From positions 1,240,001-1,304,000 of the forward strand of contig MU839831.1 in assembly GCA_030411725.1 (NCBI GenBank): a stretch of DNA of 64,000 bases. The letters are read 5' to 3'. Made by a program: the position numbers and the translations under genes. Position 1 is the stretch's first letter. Every line of letters begins with the position of its first letter. The DNA comes from Echria macrotheca (lineage: Eukaryota > Ascomycota > Sordariomycetes > Sordariales > Schizotheciaceae). The notes below the pieces were generated by a model. It saw only the letters and a program-made list of their open reading frames with translations, was not told the DNA's origin and made no database searches. Below are positions 10,522 to 22,342 of the stretch, piece after piece.

Positions 10522-13110
10522 TCAACCCAAACTGCAAAGCGCCTCCCAAAGGGACCAATACTTGCGCCGATTCAAATCGTCAAGCTCAGACACCGCATCC
10601 TTCTCCAGACTCCCCAACACGCCGCGCTTGACATTCTGACAATTGCTCCCGTAACATGCCCGAGAGTCCCACCCCCTCAGATCTGCCACCGCCAGCCCAT
10701 CACCCGAAACCGTCACCCACTCGTCATGGCCTTCATCTCCTTCCTTCTGCCTCTCGTCCCACACGGGCCCCTCGCGTCGATGCAGCAGGGCCATGTTGCG
10801 ATGGACAAGTATAACGAGCTGGAAGGCCGTACACGATAAATATCCTTCTTTGTAGGCGGCGAGGGTTTCGACCAATGCTTTCCACTTGGCCATCGCCCCG
10901 GCACGGTCGTGCCGCGCGACGCAGACAAGACCGTCATAAAATGTCGCCGCGCTGGAGATGGCCAGCACCTCCATACCTGCGTCTCCTGAGTGTACCCCTG
11001 CCCCTTTTTTCTTGGCTTCTGCGCGCAGGAACGCCGCGTGTCGGGCATACCCGGCTGCGGAGCACAGGGACTCGCCGATAGGGAATCCTCCTTTCTCCGC
11101 TGTTGTCTCATCCCCTACTATCGAGGGCAGACCCTTCCCGCATGGGGCACAGCATCCATGCTTATAATCGAAGAGATTTTTGAACAGCCGCGTCGCATCG
11201 TCCAGCTTGTTGCCAAGACGGTACAGGGACCAGAGCTTCGCGCACTGCGTCAGATAGTCACACCCGGACCTTAGCTCCTCGTCGCGGCGGAGTCTTTTGA
11301 GTTCGTCAACGATTCGATAATCTCTCAGAATCTGGATAGCGTCACGGTTGTGACCGGCCCGGACGAGATCATGGCAAACATCTATCAAGATAGAGATCCA
11401 TCGCCATTCCAGCTTGGGTTTCGGTGATTTTGGCTCAGCGAAAGTGCTCGGGGCCGGCGGGGCGTTGGGCACGATGTGGCGTAACCATAGATGAAGAGAC
11501 AAAAGCGGCCATGTGCCGTCATCATGGGAATTCATGAATTTCGAGGTCTTTTCCTTTTCCCTGAAGAAGTCGTAGATGGCTTGAATGTCGGTGGTCGGAT
11601 ATTGAGTACGGGCTGACACAGTCAACCCAGGAACCGCACCGGTTTTGATCAAAGTCGCCATTGTCTCTGTCGCAGCATCATGGTCGCCTCCTTGACTTAG
11701 TCCCACTGCAAGATTGCAAAGCAATTTCGATCGATCCGTCCACCTCGGGACCGGCTGCAGACTCCGTACCCACATCTCGGCGACAGCCTTGAGGTGCCAC
11801 GCGTTTTTTATCTTGAGCAGGACCTCCAAATCTTCGGGATGGGCGCTGTCGCGAGGGGCGAATTTCCGTAATACCTCCTCTGCCTCGGGACGCTTGTTAG
11901 TCATGATGAGGCTGTACACATGCTGTCCGGCCCATCTAGAGTAACCCTTGCAATGACACTCGGGAGTATGAGCCGCTCTCTTGATAAGGGATTCAGCCTT
12001 TCCGTAAATGCGCATTGCCGTCTCATAATGGCCACGGAAGTTTGCCCAGTGGCACAAGCCCAGAAGACCGCCGCACTTAGCCTGGGGAGAGTCGGCAAGC
12101 ACCTTTGCCAAGGTGGCGTTATTGGTGGCAGGCGTAGTAAGCCGTCGCTCGAATTCGAGCACCAGGGCAAGGGCGCGCTCCTTGTCATCTTCGGCGTCGA
12201 GGTAATCCATCAGTCCGCCCACGTAGCTGCTAGTTGCCTCGACAATGACGAGACTGAAGGCCGTATGGGGGACCTGCGCAAGGATCCTCATGGCACGCAG
12301 ATAGCAGACCGCCGACTCGTCCCAGTCTTGGTGAGCATGGCCCCGGGCGAACCAGGCAAGTGACTCGTTGCAGTTCTTCTTGTCTTCGGTCCTCTTGACT
12401 GCTATGGCGCTGAGCTTCAGGGCGAGTTCATAGTCTCCCCTGGCCATGGCAGTCCACATAGTGAGGAAGTATACCGCAAGGATGGGGAGGGTCTTTGCCA
12501 TGGACAGAAGGCCATATTTTATGATCATGGCGGGGTCCGGACGCATATGCTTGAGCAGCTCGGCCGGGTTTGGCATATGGCCCCGGAGAACTAGACCGGC
12601 CTTCTGAGCAGAAGAGAGGCCGGACAAGGAGTGAAGCATAGAATTCAGATGAGGCATGAGATCTCCCGGTCGAGTGCGCCTCGCGGTCGCCGACAACGAT
12701 AACCCCTGACTGGGCTGCGGGGCCGAGGTTGCTGGGGTGGGTGGCATCCCATCCTCGGTGTCGAACTGGTCCGTTAGGATTTCCCACGTTCGTGAGATCC
12801 CGTCCAACTGGGGAAGTGAAGTTCTATCGGCATCTTGTCCGCTGTCGACGAGTTGGTGCCTGGCCGCTGCGACTTGCGTTACCGTTTTCTCGACCAATTC
12901 TGCGGTTGCTGCTCGTTTCTCGGCCGACAAGGTACCCAGATGTGCTAAAGCCCCCTCCAGCGAGTCGAGGACCGTCTTCAACTGCTTTTCCAGCTCTGAG
13001 TCGTCAGAGCAGCTCTCTGACTCACTGCTCACGGCTTGTGTGAGATGTAGCGTCTGCTGGACGAGATTGCTGAGGTCGGGGATAGCCGCCTCCAGGTCGG
13101 CGGTGGCCAT
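10522..13110 (-). CDS. Large helical-repeat (TPR-like) protein, unrecognised
   Basis: One uninterrupted frame of 862 codons. I do not recognise the family. Residues 1-110 are acidic and helical (ESESCSDDSELEKQLKTVLDSLEG). From about 200 onward there are runs of paired amphipathic helices of the tetratricopeptide type, for example TAMARGDYELALKLSAIAVKR and WFARGHAHQDWDESAVCYLRAMRIL. Near residue 640 there is a CCAPCGKG cluster, too small alone to call a zinc site. There is no signal peptide or membrane segment, so it is probably cytosolic or nuclear. TPR-like proteins usually serve as scaffolds. The lack of introns over 2.6 kb is unusual compared with its neighbours. Confidence 0.75.
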   Translation of the reverse strand: MATADLEAAIPDLSNLVQQTLHLTQAVSSESESCSDDSELEKQLKTVLDSLEGALAHLGTLSAEKRAATAELVEKTVTQVAAARHQLVDSGQDADRTSLPQLDGISRTWEILTDQFDTEDGMPPTPATSAPQPSQGLSLSATARRTRPGDLMPHLNSMLHSLSGLSSAQKAGLVLRGHMPNPAELLKHMRPDPAMIIKYGLLSMAKTLPILAVYFLTMWTAMARGDYELALKLSAIAVKRTEDKKNCNESLAWFARGHAHQDWDESAVCYLRAMRILAQVPHTAFSLVIVEATSSYVGGLMDYLDAEDDKERALALVLEFERRLTTPATNNATLAKVLADSPQAKCGGLLGLCHWANFRGHYETAMRIYGKAESLIKRAAHTPECHCKGYSRWAGQHVYSLIMTNKRPEAEEVLRKFAPRDSAHPEDLEVLLKIKNAWHLKAVAEMWVRSLQPVPRWTDRSKLLCNLAVGLSQGGDHDAATETMATLIKTGAVPGLTVSARTQYPTTDIQAIYDFFREKEKTSKFMNSHDDGTWPLLSLHLWLRHIVPNAPPAPSTFAEPKSPKPKLEWRWISILIDVCHDLVRAGHNRDAIQILRDYRIVDELKRLRRDEELRSGCDYLTQCAKLWSLYRLGNKLDDATRLFKNLFDYKHGCCAPCGKGLPSIVGDETTAEKGGFPIGESLCSAAGYARHAAFLRAEAKKKGAGVHSGDAGMEVLAISSAATFYDGLVCVARHDRAGAMAKWKALVETLAAYKEGYLSCTAFQLVILVHRNMALLHRREGPVWDERQKEGDEGHDEWVTVSGDGLAVADLRGWDSRACYGSNCQNVKRGVLGSLEKDAVSELDDLNRRKYWSLWEALCSLG

Positions 13111-14015
13111 GATTGCGATTTGGAGTGTCCGGATGAACAGAGGTCGCTAGTGGTGAGGTTGGTGCTCATATCAATTCTGACATTTCTGCATCGGCGACTA
13201 ATAAATGAGTCCTGGGATGCTCTGTAGAGGACATAAAGGCGTGGGTCGACATACAAACCCCGCTCATGGCTGCCTTGCCATGCACTTCAAAGCCCAATCA
13301 AGTGACAGGTTGCAGGTAGGACTGATTGGCCTCCGGGTTTCGCACGGCACGCTCCATGCTGATTCATTCGGTTCCAGGCACACCGCGAGCGTTGCACAAT
13401 TCGCATGCGGCACGTGCCTCCAGTGACGGTACAATAACTGTCTGTCATCCCATTGCGGGCCGGAAGAGCTGATGAGATGACTCAGCGGGAGCAATGGCTT
13501 CAAGCAAAACACCGAGGGCGGATAGGCAGCGGCTGCAACCCTAGTATCTGAGTTGAAAGAAAGTTTGCACTGAAATAATACTGACAAGGGGTGATCGGGT
13601 TGCATTGATTGCCGTGCAGATTTGTGTTGAAGTAAGTCGAGGAACTTTTCCATTGAAAACGACGTCAAATCCTTTGAGCCACTGAAATACAGACTGTGTG
13701 GTCCGTGCATAGCAGGTGCTGCCAGCCGGTTCAGGCCGGTCAGCCCACTGAACCCTGTAACAAATCCACCTAAGCCAAGACCGATGACGCAACCACTTAC
13801 ACCAGGTACACTTGCGTACAAACCAGCGACACGACCAATAGTAGTCTACCCGACGTCATGCATTACCCAGCATATTTATCTTTCTTTGACTTGAGGTCCC
13901 CTTCAACATCGCTCTCGTCCACTCCATCGCACCACGGCCCACCCTCTTGCATAGGTATCAACAGAATAGAAAACAACAGCTTTATCACCCCCCTCAAATG
14001 TGCTCAACCCTCCCC
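13111..14015. other. Intergenic between divergent TPR-like and CON-6 genes
   Basis: Holds both promoters. The 185-codon minus frame at 13264-13821 lacks coding character. Nothing else seen. Confidence 0.55.
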
Positions 14016-14331
14016 ATGGATTCAGCCGGCGCAAAGTCTGTCATGTCCAACAACATGCAGGAGCTGCATGAGGGCAAGGAGGAGATTAGCAACGTCATCC
14101 GTGGCCACCAGGCCAATTTGTCCAATCCCAGTATGTCTCTTTGAACTTGGTCGGTTTCGAGATGGTTCGGGCTAACCACGGATGACAGACACCAGCGAGG
14201 CTTCCAAGAAGAATAGCGAGCGTGTGATTGCCGACCTCGGAGGGAAGGACACACAGGAGGTGACGAGGAACAAGCCCATCAGCAAAGAGGCCGCTGAGGA
14301 GCTGTACGGAACGAGGGCTGCTGCCGGTTGA
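14016..14331 (+). CDS. con-6: Conidiation-specific protein 6 (CON-6) family
   Basis: Two exons, 14016-14130 and 14189-14331 (58-nt intron, GTATGT donor, CAG acceptor), give 85 aa. Splicing yields the CON-6 signature RGHQANLSNPNTSEASKKNS. The ATG at 13998 is in frame and would add six residues; the one at 14043 is another option. CON-6 proteins are small, hydrophilic and strongly expressed during conidiation in Neurospora; the molecular role is unresolved. One clear CON-6 repeat is present, with a lysine/glutamate-rich flank typical of disordered proteins. Too short and split to show as a long frame, but the motif is distinctive. Confidence 0.88.
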
Positions 14332-15413
14332 TTGCCGGTTGTCGATGGTTTGATGTCGAGCGGTGGAATTAGTATTGCTGCTAATGTATTTCATACCTAT
14401 CAAATCAAACGGATGCAGTAGTAAACCAAGGGCATACGGATCCCCAGTAATCTTGCCCCTGGTCTAGCCAGGATGGATAGAGACAAGTGTGACCCTGCCA
14501 TCTGGTAGCACTTCTCTTTGAGGGTGTCTCGGCTACGTATAACGCAATGAAGAATAGTTTACCACGCAATGGGGCTTACTTTACTACGCAGTGTGGCTTA
14601 CTTCATGAGAAACGTAGTGAAGCTGAATTCACAACCCAATGAAGCGCAGCTAATAAGTCCCCCATACACTGCAGCCGGGAAGCACGGTAGTATCTATGGT
14701 AGCATTTTAAAGGACAGCGTTTTTCGTTTCTACTATAAGAATTCAGTGAGCCTTGTTCCTTACCACCAGCATCATCGGTCCAGGAGAGAAATACATGTAC
14801 ACATAGTGGCGATGGGTGATCCGTACCTAGTCTGATGTCAGATCAGGCTGGACGTCGTGGTGAGTGCGCAGCCTGCCTTCCCGCCTACACTAGCCTCTCT
14901 CGGGCAAGTTTGTTTCACACCTCAATTCAGCCCGGCAGAATGCCCACACAAACCGGGCAAAAGTCCGCGTTTTTGCATGCGGCTGTGGCTTTTTCAGCGG
15001 CATCGCCACCCCCCAGGCCGAGAGCCTCGCCGGCAGGTAGTTACGGGCTAACAACTTCCGCGCCTATTCGGACGCCTTTTCGAATACACCCCTCTCCGTC
15101 TAGCAACTTTCAGACAACCATACATAATGAAAAGAAATAATTAGATATTGAGAATATGCTATCGGTTATGTACTTGTCAAGATGACATGGAAGCGAACGA
15201 GCGCAAGTAGGAACAAGAAGACTCAGGAGTCTCTTGACACCGTCAAGCAAAAAAACAAATGGAACAATATTCCTTGTAAAATCTTCAATTATGTATAGGT
15301 ATCATCGGTTATCAGCGCGATCCAAAAAGCAGTGGTATCCTTGTAATGACAACAAATACATGTCGCCCGCGAAAAAAGCAACCCCCTTTCAAATCTCCAC
15401 CCCGTCAAAACGC
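14332..15413. other. Intergenic between converging CON-6 and ammonium transporter genes
   Basis: Contains the 22-bp tandem repeat at 14558-14601 and AT-rich 3' flank of the transporter. No gene seen. Confidence 0.6.
14558..14601. repeat. Two tandem imperfect 22-bp repeats
   Basis: The units at 14558-14579 and 14580-14601 match at 19 of 22 positions, each starting TTTAC and ending GGCTTAC. Two of the three differences are transitions. A looser third copy may precede them near 14531. Confidence 0.6.
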
Positions 15414-17007
15414 TTAGGCAGTCTTCTCATCGCCCTTGAGGCTGTGAGCGCCGCTGCCAGGAGCAGTCGAAGTCGGGAGGATATCGCTGGCATGGCGGGT
15501 AAGCTCGACGTAGTCGTAAGCGAACTCGCCGAGCTCGGCATCATCCAGACCAAGCTCCTCCTCCTCGGCCGTCACACGGAGCGAGAGCCCGGGAACCAAG
15601 TTCATGAGGAAGAGGATGACGCAGGTCAGAACGAACGAGTACGAAAAGCCGGCAACGCTGTCGGCGAGCTGGTAGCCGAGCTGGATGTAGTTCTTGTTGA
15701 CCCAGCCGCCCGGAATCTCCGAGGCGCCGTCCAAGTGAGCAATGTAGTCGCTGCGCGACCCCGTTAGTATGAGACGTGAAGACGTGTGCCAGACGAAAAC
15801 TTACGCAGCAAACAGACCGGTCATGAGGTTGCCCGCAATGCCACCAATGGCATGCTCGGCGAACACATCAAGGCCGTCATCGATACCGAGGAGGAACTTG
15901 ACCTTGGTGCCAAAGTTGCAAACGATGGCGCCAACAACACCGAAGACGACGGCAGACCACGGCGGGACGAAACCAGAGCCAGGAGTAATAGCGACGAGAC
16001 CGGCAATGACACCAGAGCAGAAACCAACCGTGCTCCACTTCTTCTCGAGACGGTAGTCGAGCAGGCACCAAGTGAAGCCACCGACACAAGCAGCGATGTG
16101 GGTGACAACGCAGGCCATGACAGCACGGGTGTTGGCGGCAAGGGCGCTACCACCGTTGAAGCCGAACCAGCCGACCCAGAGGAAGACGGTACCGAGCACG
16201 ACGTGGGTGACGTTGTGGGGACGGTAAGGAAGACCGTGGACCTTGGTGTAGCCGGTGCGCTTTCCGAGCATCAGAGCGTAGGCGAGGGCGGCAGCACCCG
16301 AGCTGATGTGCACGGGAGTACCTCCGGCGAAATCGAGGCCACCCATGATGAAAGACCAGCCGTTGGCGTTCCAGGTCCAGTACGCAATGGGGTCGTAAAC
16401 AATGGTGGCCCAGATGAAGATGAAGACGACAGCGGGCAGGATGCGAGCACGGTCAGCAGCAGCGCCAATGGCGAGGGCCGGGCTGGAAAATGTCAGACCT
16501 AGATACGCAACTCGGGAACCAGGAAAACCTACGTGATGGCCGCGAACATGCCCTGGTACAGCATGAAGAGGATATCGGGGATCTTGGAGCTGCCAACACT
16601 AGGCTGGCCGAGCACCTTCATGAGACCAAAGTTGGAAAGATCGCCGATGTAGGCGCTGCCGGTGTGGGAGAAGGTCAGGGAGTAACCCCAGAAGAACCAT
16701 TGGAAGCCCACGACTGCTACGGAGAGCATAGACAGCAGGATGAGTGAAAGGGCGGACTTGCGCCGGGCGAGACCGCTGTAGAAGAAACCGACACCGGGAA
16801 TCATGAGCAGCACGAGGGCCGACGAGGTCATGATCCAGGCAAAATCGCCGTTCTGGGCCGCGTTAGCTATGGCGAGCGCGCCAGGAAGCGCAGCCAGGCG
16901 CATGTCCTTACCGAGTAGTAGACGTTGAGATCCTCGGTCAGCGAGTCGCCGCCGCTGTCGGCGACACCACTGACGCCAGCATACTCAGTCGGGGTTCCGG
17001 CCGACAT
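15414..17007 (-). CDS. Ammonium transporter (Mep/Amt family)
   Basis: Four exons, 17007-16912, 16852-16533, 16482-15805 and 15750-15414 (introns of 59, 50 and 54 nt), give 476 aa. Each join is phase-consistent. It is a plasma-membrane ammonium permease with about 11 membrane segments. Family motifs in order: DFAWIMTSSALVLLMIPGVGFFYSGL, GLDFAGGTPVHISSG (pore His region), WFGFNGGSALAANTRAV, and FAEHAIGGIAGNLMTGLFA (second pore His region). The cytosolic tail is acidic and ends with a YDYVELTRHASD motif seen in fungal Mep/Amt proteins. Fungal homologues are induced under nitrogen limitation by GATA factors (AreA/NIT2), and GATA motifs lie upstream here. A paralogue-level name (mepA/B/C) cannot be chosen. 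Confidence 0.96.
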
Positions 17008-17275
17008 GGTGAAAGCAGGACGGACAAGTCGACGTCGGGTCGGGCTCGAAGCTGCGAGGGTCTTGGGCGGTCTGGAGCACAAGGAAAGGACAGGTCGAAC
17101 CCAAGGTTGCACAGGGAAAAAAAAGAAGGTTTCAGCGGTCTCGGTCGGGGGAGTAGCTGGGTAAATAAAAAGAACCATCCATGCCCGCAAGCCTTCACGA
17201 CCCTTGCCGACCGGGCAAGTCTGCCCCGTGCCGTCGCCGTGTCTGGTCCCAGCTTGAGGAAGCTTGGCGGGGCGC

Positions 17276-17401
17276 GATAACGCCACGGTCGCTATTGCTA
17301 CTTTGCTAGCGACCGCAATACGCACCCCCTTCCGTTCCGGGCAGCCCTCTGGTGCTTCGGCTGGGATGCTGCCCTCCCATTGGCCGAGACGCACTGATAA
17401 G
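17276..17401. promoter_or_regulatory. GATA-factor sites near the ammonium transporter start
   Basis: CGATAA at 17275-17280 and TGATAAG at 17395-17401 fit the HGATAR consensus of AreA/NIT2-type activators. They sit 270-390 bp upstream of the transporter ATG, a normal distance. The sequence is seen; binding is inferred from the known nitrogen control of the family. Confidence 0.45.
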
Positions 17402-18739
17402 GAATTTCTGGGCATCGCCAAACGGTGGGGGGCAAACACGGACCCTCCGGGTACACTAGCTCCACCAGATCCCGCCTTCGCCAGACTTGGCATTCCGATG
17501 TCTTGGATCCCAAAGAGTTCAAGGTGGGGATTGAGAGTACCTGATCGACCACTACGGAAATCCACGCATCGACGTCTGGCTAGAGTAGTGCTGCGTCGTG
17601 GGAAGTTCATCGTGGCTGCTGCCGAAAGACATACATGTAGGCCTCCGGTCTGTCTCTCGATTTCGAGGGGTCGAAACCTCAGGAACGTTGCCCGGCAGTT
17701 ATTTAGCCAGGCGACCAATCGCCGCATCACCCACTCACCAGCTCTGCGCCGAGGTCGGCATCGATGCATGGGATGCGAGAATCTGCAATGAGGAACAGCT
17801 GAGCATCCTCCGGAAAAGACGGCTTCGGAGACGAGAGTCAACTCGCTCTACTCTTCGGATTTGCGACAAAGGTTGGCTCTGGTCCATTGTCGAAGCTCAA
17901 CTCGAGTCCTGACTCCTTGGTCCTGGCTTCAGGTTGCAATGACCATCCCGCTGCAGGATGTTGCCGCGTCTGCAGGGTAACCTGCGGCTGCACTCAGTGG
18001 TCAGGTCCTGGGGTCGTCCCGGTCGAGAAATTTTATATTAATATTACCACTGTCGAGACGAGGGACCCTTCACCTGGTTCGGTGTCGTACAGGTCGCCAG
18101 CTGCATTTCGGTAGCGGGGAGTCCCTGAACTTGAACACTTTGCCGCCGGACTTTCCCAGAGGGGCAGCAGTCCTCTGAGAAACCATTGCGCCCCTTGTCC
18201 GATCGGAAGTTGTGTGCATCCCAAAGGATCTGCCATCTGTGCCGGAAGCTGAACGCGAACCAGGCGCATGGGATCCATAATCGCGGTGAAATGTTCGCGA
18301 TGTCGGAACTGTTGTTGCCGTCGACTGCTGCCGAACGTTGACGCCGAGCCGATTCGATAGCGGGGGATTTTCACTTAAAGATGACTAGGTACCGTAGCTG
18401 GTCGGCCGAGACATGACGCACGTTGGAATCGCGCGATTGTAAACGCCACCTGTCAGCCCCTCGGATGGCGTTTGACCGCCGCCGCGATGTGCAGACGCGC
18501 TAACGTCCCGAAGCCGATCCAGTCGGCGATCCAATCGCGGTTTGCTTCGCGGCAACGACCACCAACTGAGAGGAGAACATGGAGTCTTCAAGATAAGACT
18601 CGGACTGACAAACAATGCTCGTTTGTCTGAATCGATAAAGATACTGGATATGAGAACAAGAGTCAGCAACCAGCGACGACGGTTGGCTCAGTTGTCGACA
18701 TTACGAAATTCCATCTCTGCTTGGCAGGTGCCTCTGCGT

Positions 18740-19507
18740 CTTATCAAACCCCACAGCGCCTTTCCATCTGCTGTCCTTTCGCTAGCGCAGGTGGTAGCGT
18801 CTCCTGCCTTAGCCGACGCTCTCGACGGTTTCGCCAAACCAAGCCATGTTGGGCGAGGACGCGAAGGTGGTCCCGGGTTTGCATCGATGAGAGCCTTCTG
18901 CGGATTTCAAACCGCAGGAGCAGGTCGCGGATTAATGGTCCTGAAATAGCATGTCTGATTGGTTATGACTGTTGCTTATCTCTTGGCGAGTGTGGGGCGG
19001 TCTTGGCGGTGATCTTGGCATTTCTGGCGTTCAAGCACCAAAAACTCCACAACGATCGTCGAAGTCAACATGGCGAAATCAGCCGCTAGGATGCGCGGTT
19101 TCAAAAAATTGAGTGCTTACATAATTAGCTGGACGAAAAGCGGCAGAACCAGCAGTTTGGACGACCACACCATGATTGTCGCGCTTGCAGTGGTTGGTCC
19201 GCTGGGCAGCAGCTGAATCCAGCCTTATCAGCCCCTGATAAGCCTCGCAGCCTGAGTGTGGCTCACCCTGTCGCTGGAAAATGGAGAGCCAGTCCGGATT
19301 GGCCAGCTCTGCCATTACCCCATTCTGTTTGCTCGCCCGCTGTCCTTATCAGAGCTTCGCAGTGGAAGGGGGGAAGTCTTCTGGAAAAGTTCCGAATTTG
19401 GAACCGTTGACAAGCCCCTCCGTTTCGCTGCCGTCTTGGCAGTGGTCTTGGCCAATGCTTGTTTCCTGCAGTGACCCACCATTTTTGCGGAGTGATCGCG
19501 CGATAAG
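18740..19507. promoter_or_regulatory. Cluster of GATAAG/CTTATC motifs with a palindromic pair
   Basis: Six matches occur in 768 bp: CTTATC at 18740, 18975, 19224 and 19345, and GATAAG at 19237 and 19502. Those at 19224 and 19237 form a 19-bp inverted pair, CTTATCAG-CCC-CTGATAAG. A given 6-mer is expected about once per 2 kb on either strand. The nearest gene is the ammonium transporter, whose ATG is 1.7-2.5 kb away, so a far-upstream nitrogen-control region is possible. Confidence 0.35.
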
Positions 19508-22327
19508 ACCAGATACTGATCGGAGTCCTGGGGGTCTCACAGACACCGCGATATTCGACACCTCAAGTTCGCAACCTACACAGACCTTTGGTCCGTTCAT
19601 CGTTACGTGTAGAGTAAGGCCGGGCGGGGTAAAGTTGGACGCGCCGCGCAGTCGAATCCCGGCGCGCCTCCCCTAAGTTGCACTCCCGCTTCGTTGATTC
19701 GCGAAAACAACGGGTCTCGAATCTCGGAACTTTCTCCTACATAGCCTGGACCAGGATTTGATCGATGATCTCTTTCGAATGGCACCCCACCCCCTCTTTT
19801 TCCAGACCCAGCCCCAAGGTCCAGGATGAGACTCCGACTTCCCAAGAACTCGCGAATCCCACGTCAGCAGTTAGTTATCCATACCGACGAAGAATGCAGT
19901 CAGCTGCGGCTTGCTCTGCTTCACCCGCGCTTCCATGCATCCTTCCATGCAGCTCCCGACGTTCTAGCTCCCTTTGCCCCCGTCTGGTCGTCCTCAGCCC
20001 GGTCCCGCCCTGCAGACAGCGACGGCGCGACAGCGACGCGACCAACTGGCCTCCACACACCTCGTCTTGATCATCAGGGCCCAGAACAGACATGCAGCAA
20101 CCCTTTGCGAGACGGCGTCCCCGAACCTGCAGCAGCAGCAAATGAGATACGGCTTTATATCGTGTCTGGACACAAAGCCTCCACGAAGCCTGGATAATGC
20201 AGGAAACGAGACCAGCAGCTGGTCAGACTTGGCGCAGACCAATGGCAGCCCTATACCGCAACGTTTTGTCAGTTCTAGCCCGCGACCTGCATCAGTAGTG
20301 CAAGGTGATACAGGCGAACGACACCAGACGTAGCCGCAGGTGTGGTATACCATCCGGAAATCGGCACCTTTCTTCGCTGCACAAGAGCTTGCCAAGACAT
20401 ACACACCCAGAGGTTCAAACATAGTGGACTGGACCTGCTTGTAGGGCCGCATGGTATTGGCGCTTAACCTCATCTCCTCCAATGCTAGTGCGTGGGGGTT
20501 GGCACCGGGGCCGTGTTTCGCAACAGCCATGCCGCTATTGGCTCGAAGAAGAGGGACGTCCTTCATCCCCTTTTCGCCGGCATCAAGTGTCCTAACTGGA
20601 TGCCACTCCCGGGAAGCCTCCATCTTGCACCGGGGTTGAGTTGTTCCGACTCCTAGAAAAGTACCTAGGTACTCATCCACCAACATCACTTTCATCGGCA
20701 GCGAGTCGTTGCGACTGCCTTGTTGCACAATTCTACTGCCCTATAATGAAGCTCATACGATGGCACAGCAAGGGCCCCATCACTCACTTGGGATGTTCTC
20801 TGATATGCCACTGGTGTCCGCCATTCCCGAGAAATAACTTGGCTAGCAGAGGCTTTTCAACGTGTTAACAGCAAACGCAGGATTCATCCTCTCCCCCTTC
20901 CATCGAGCATTGGATGATTTAGATTTGCGATGGAGAAGGTAGCCATAAAACCCACCGAAACCCGCGTGTACATATATATACGCCCCACCATGATAGCAGA
21001 AGACCAAATACGCAAGACCGGGCAAGCAACTATTCCGTATGCAGGCGACTATTACTACCCACAAAGTCAAGGTGAGAGCCCAGTGCATGTATATGATGAA
21101 GGAGGCCTATAACAGCTTTTCTACCGCCATTCAAGACTCCCCAGCCCCCCATAAAACACATTTTAGGTACCTTATTATGCGGTAGCATATATTCCTAACC
21201 CACATGGATCGTTCATCGTTGTGCATCTGTGGTGTGCAAGAAAAAGGACATCCTTCCCTTGCACAGCCTAGTACCCGCTTATACACGACTGCATCCGAAC
21301 CCATGAGGTTCGAAATCATTTCGTTTCTGTATCTGTGACACCGACGCATGATCATAGTTTTGCAGTCATCTATGGAACGCGGAGCGTATACTGGGACTGA
21401 TCGTTATTGCAGTATGTTTGCTATAGTTGGGTTTCGAGGTAGTGTGGCTGCTGTTGCTCTCGCCAAGGCGAGGTGTATCAGGTCTACTAGAAGTAGTGGT
21501 GTTTTGTTTGTCAATATCTCAGAGTCATTTGACTTCCCGCTGAACGATGTGAGATAACCCCTGACTGTCGCCCATCTTAAATCGAGTAGCTTATATCCCG
21601 ACCCAGACATAAGTCGTTGCACCCCATCGTAATGGGTTTATCTGTACAGTTGGCGCGAGGTCTTGTTGTCCAGACGGCGGACGCATACAACCCATGAGTG
21701 TTTCATATTTCGGATTTTCTTCATCACTCTCGACGATCTATTTCGCTTATAGGCCGGCATAGCTCTCCTTCACCCAACATATCTGCGCCACCCTCAAGTC
21801 CCAGAGCGGCATAAAGTGAGCAATTCATCTAACCTTCTCTCAGGGATGGAATTCTGACAGTGCCGGCAAAACGTTAGCGACCACGGGATATTTCCGCATA
21901 CAGTCCTCTGCCCCCACGATTGATTGAGCTGCAAAGAGTCCATCCTATTATCGCGCAGGCTATCCTTGTGGTCGAGAACAGCATTCCGCGAAAGAGATGA
22001 ACAAAGAACCGGGACGTCTTCAACAAGTTCCATTGCCAGCAACTGCGATAGCTTGGAAGCCTTCCGTCGACTTATCAGGCGGCGGCAGCAATGCTAACCC
22101 TTTTCAAAACATAAGAGACTAAAAGGAAGCTTTATCCCCTCTCTCGTAACAAGATATTTGCTTTCTGGCAACTTAACTCCCGATGTTCGGCTTTGCGACT
22201 CGACGTAACATTCTTATCAGTTTGAGGTCCGTGAGAATCATTGACATTCATGAAGTTCCTTCTCAATGTGATTAATTAACTTATGTGAGAGGATATATGG
22301 ATAAGCTGTTGGGCATGCATTGTAGGA

Positions 22328-22342
22328 CCCCCCCCCCCCCCC
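22328..22342. repeat. Poly-C run of 15
   Basis: Fifteen consecutive C residues on the plus strand within the gene-free stretch. Such runs are prone to length error in sequencing and to slippage. Confidence 0.9.

Noticed and set aside
13264..13821. 185-codon minus frame
   Set aside because: No domain, no splice partner, and it lies in the shared promoter of two divergent genes.
16867..17841. 324-codon minus frame upstream of the ammonium transporter
   Set aside because: Only the part after the ATG at 17007 reads as transporter; the upstream codons have no coding character and probably are promoter and leader.
19994..20728. 244-codon minus frame in the gene-free stretch
   Set aside because: Cys/Arg-rich without motif or neighbour exon; overlapping plus frames are equally open.
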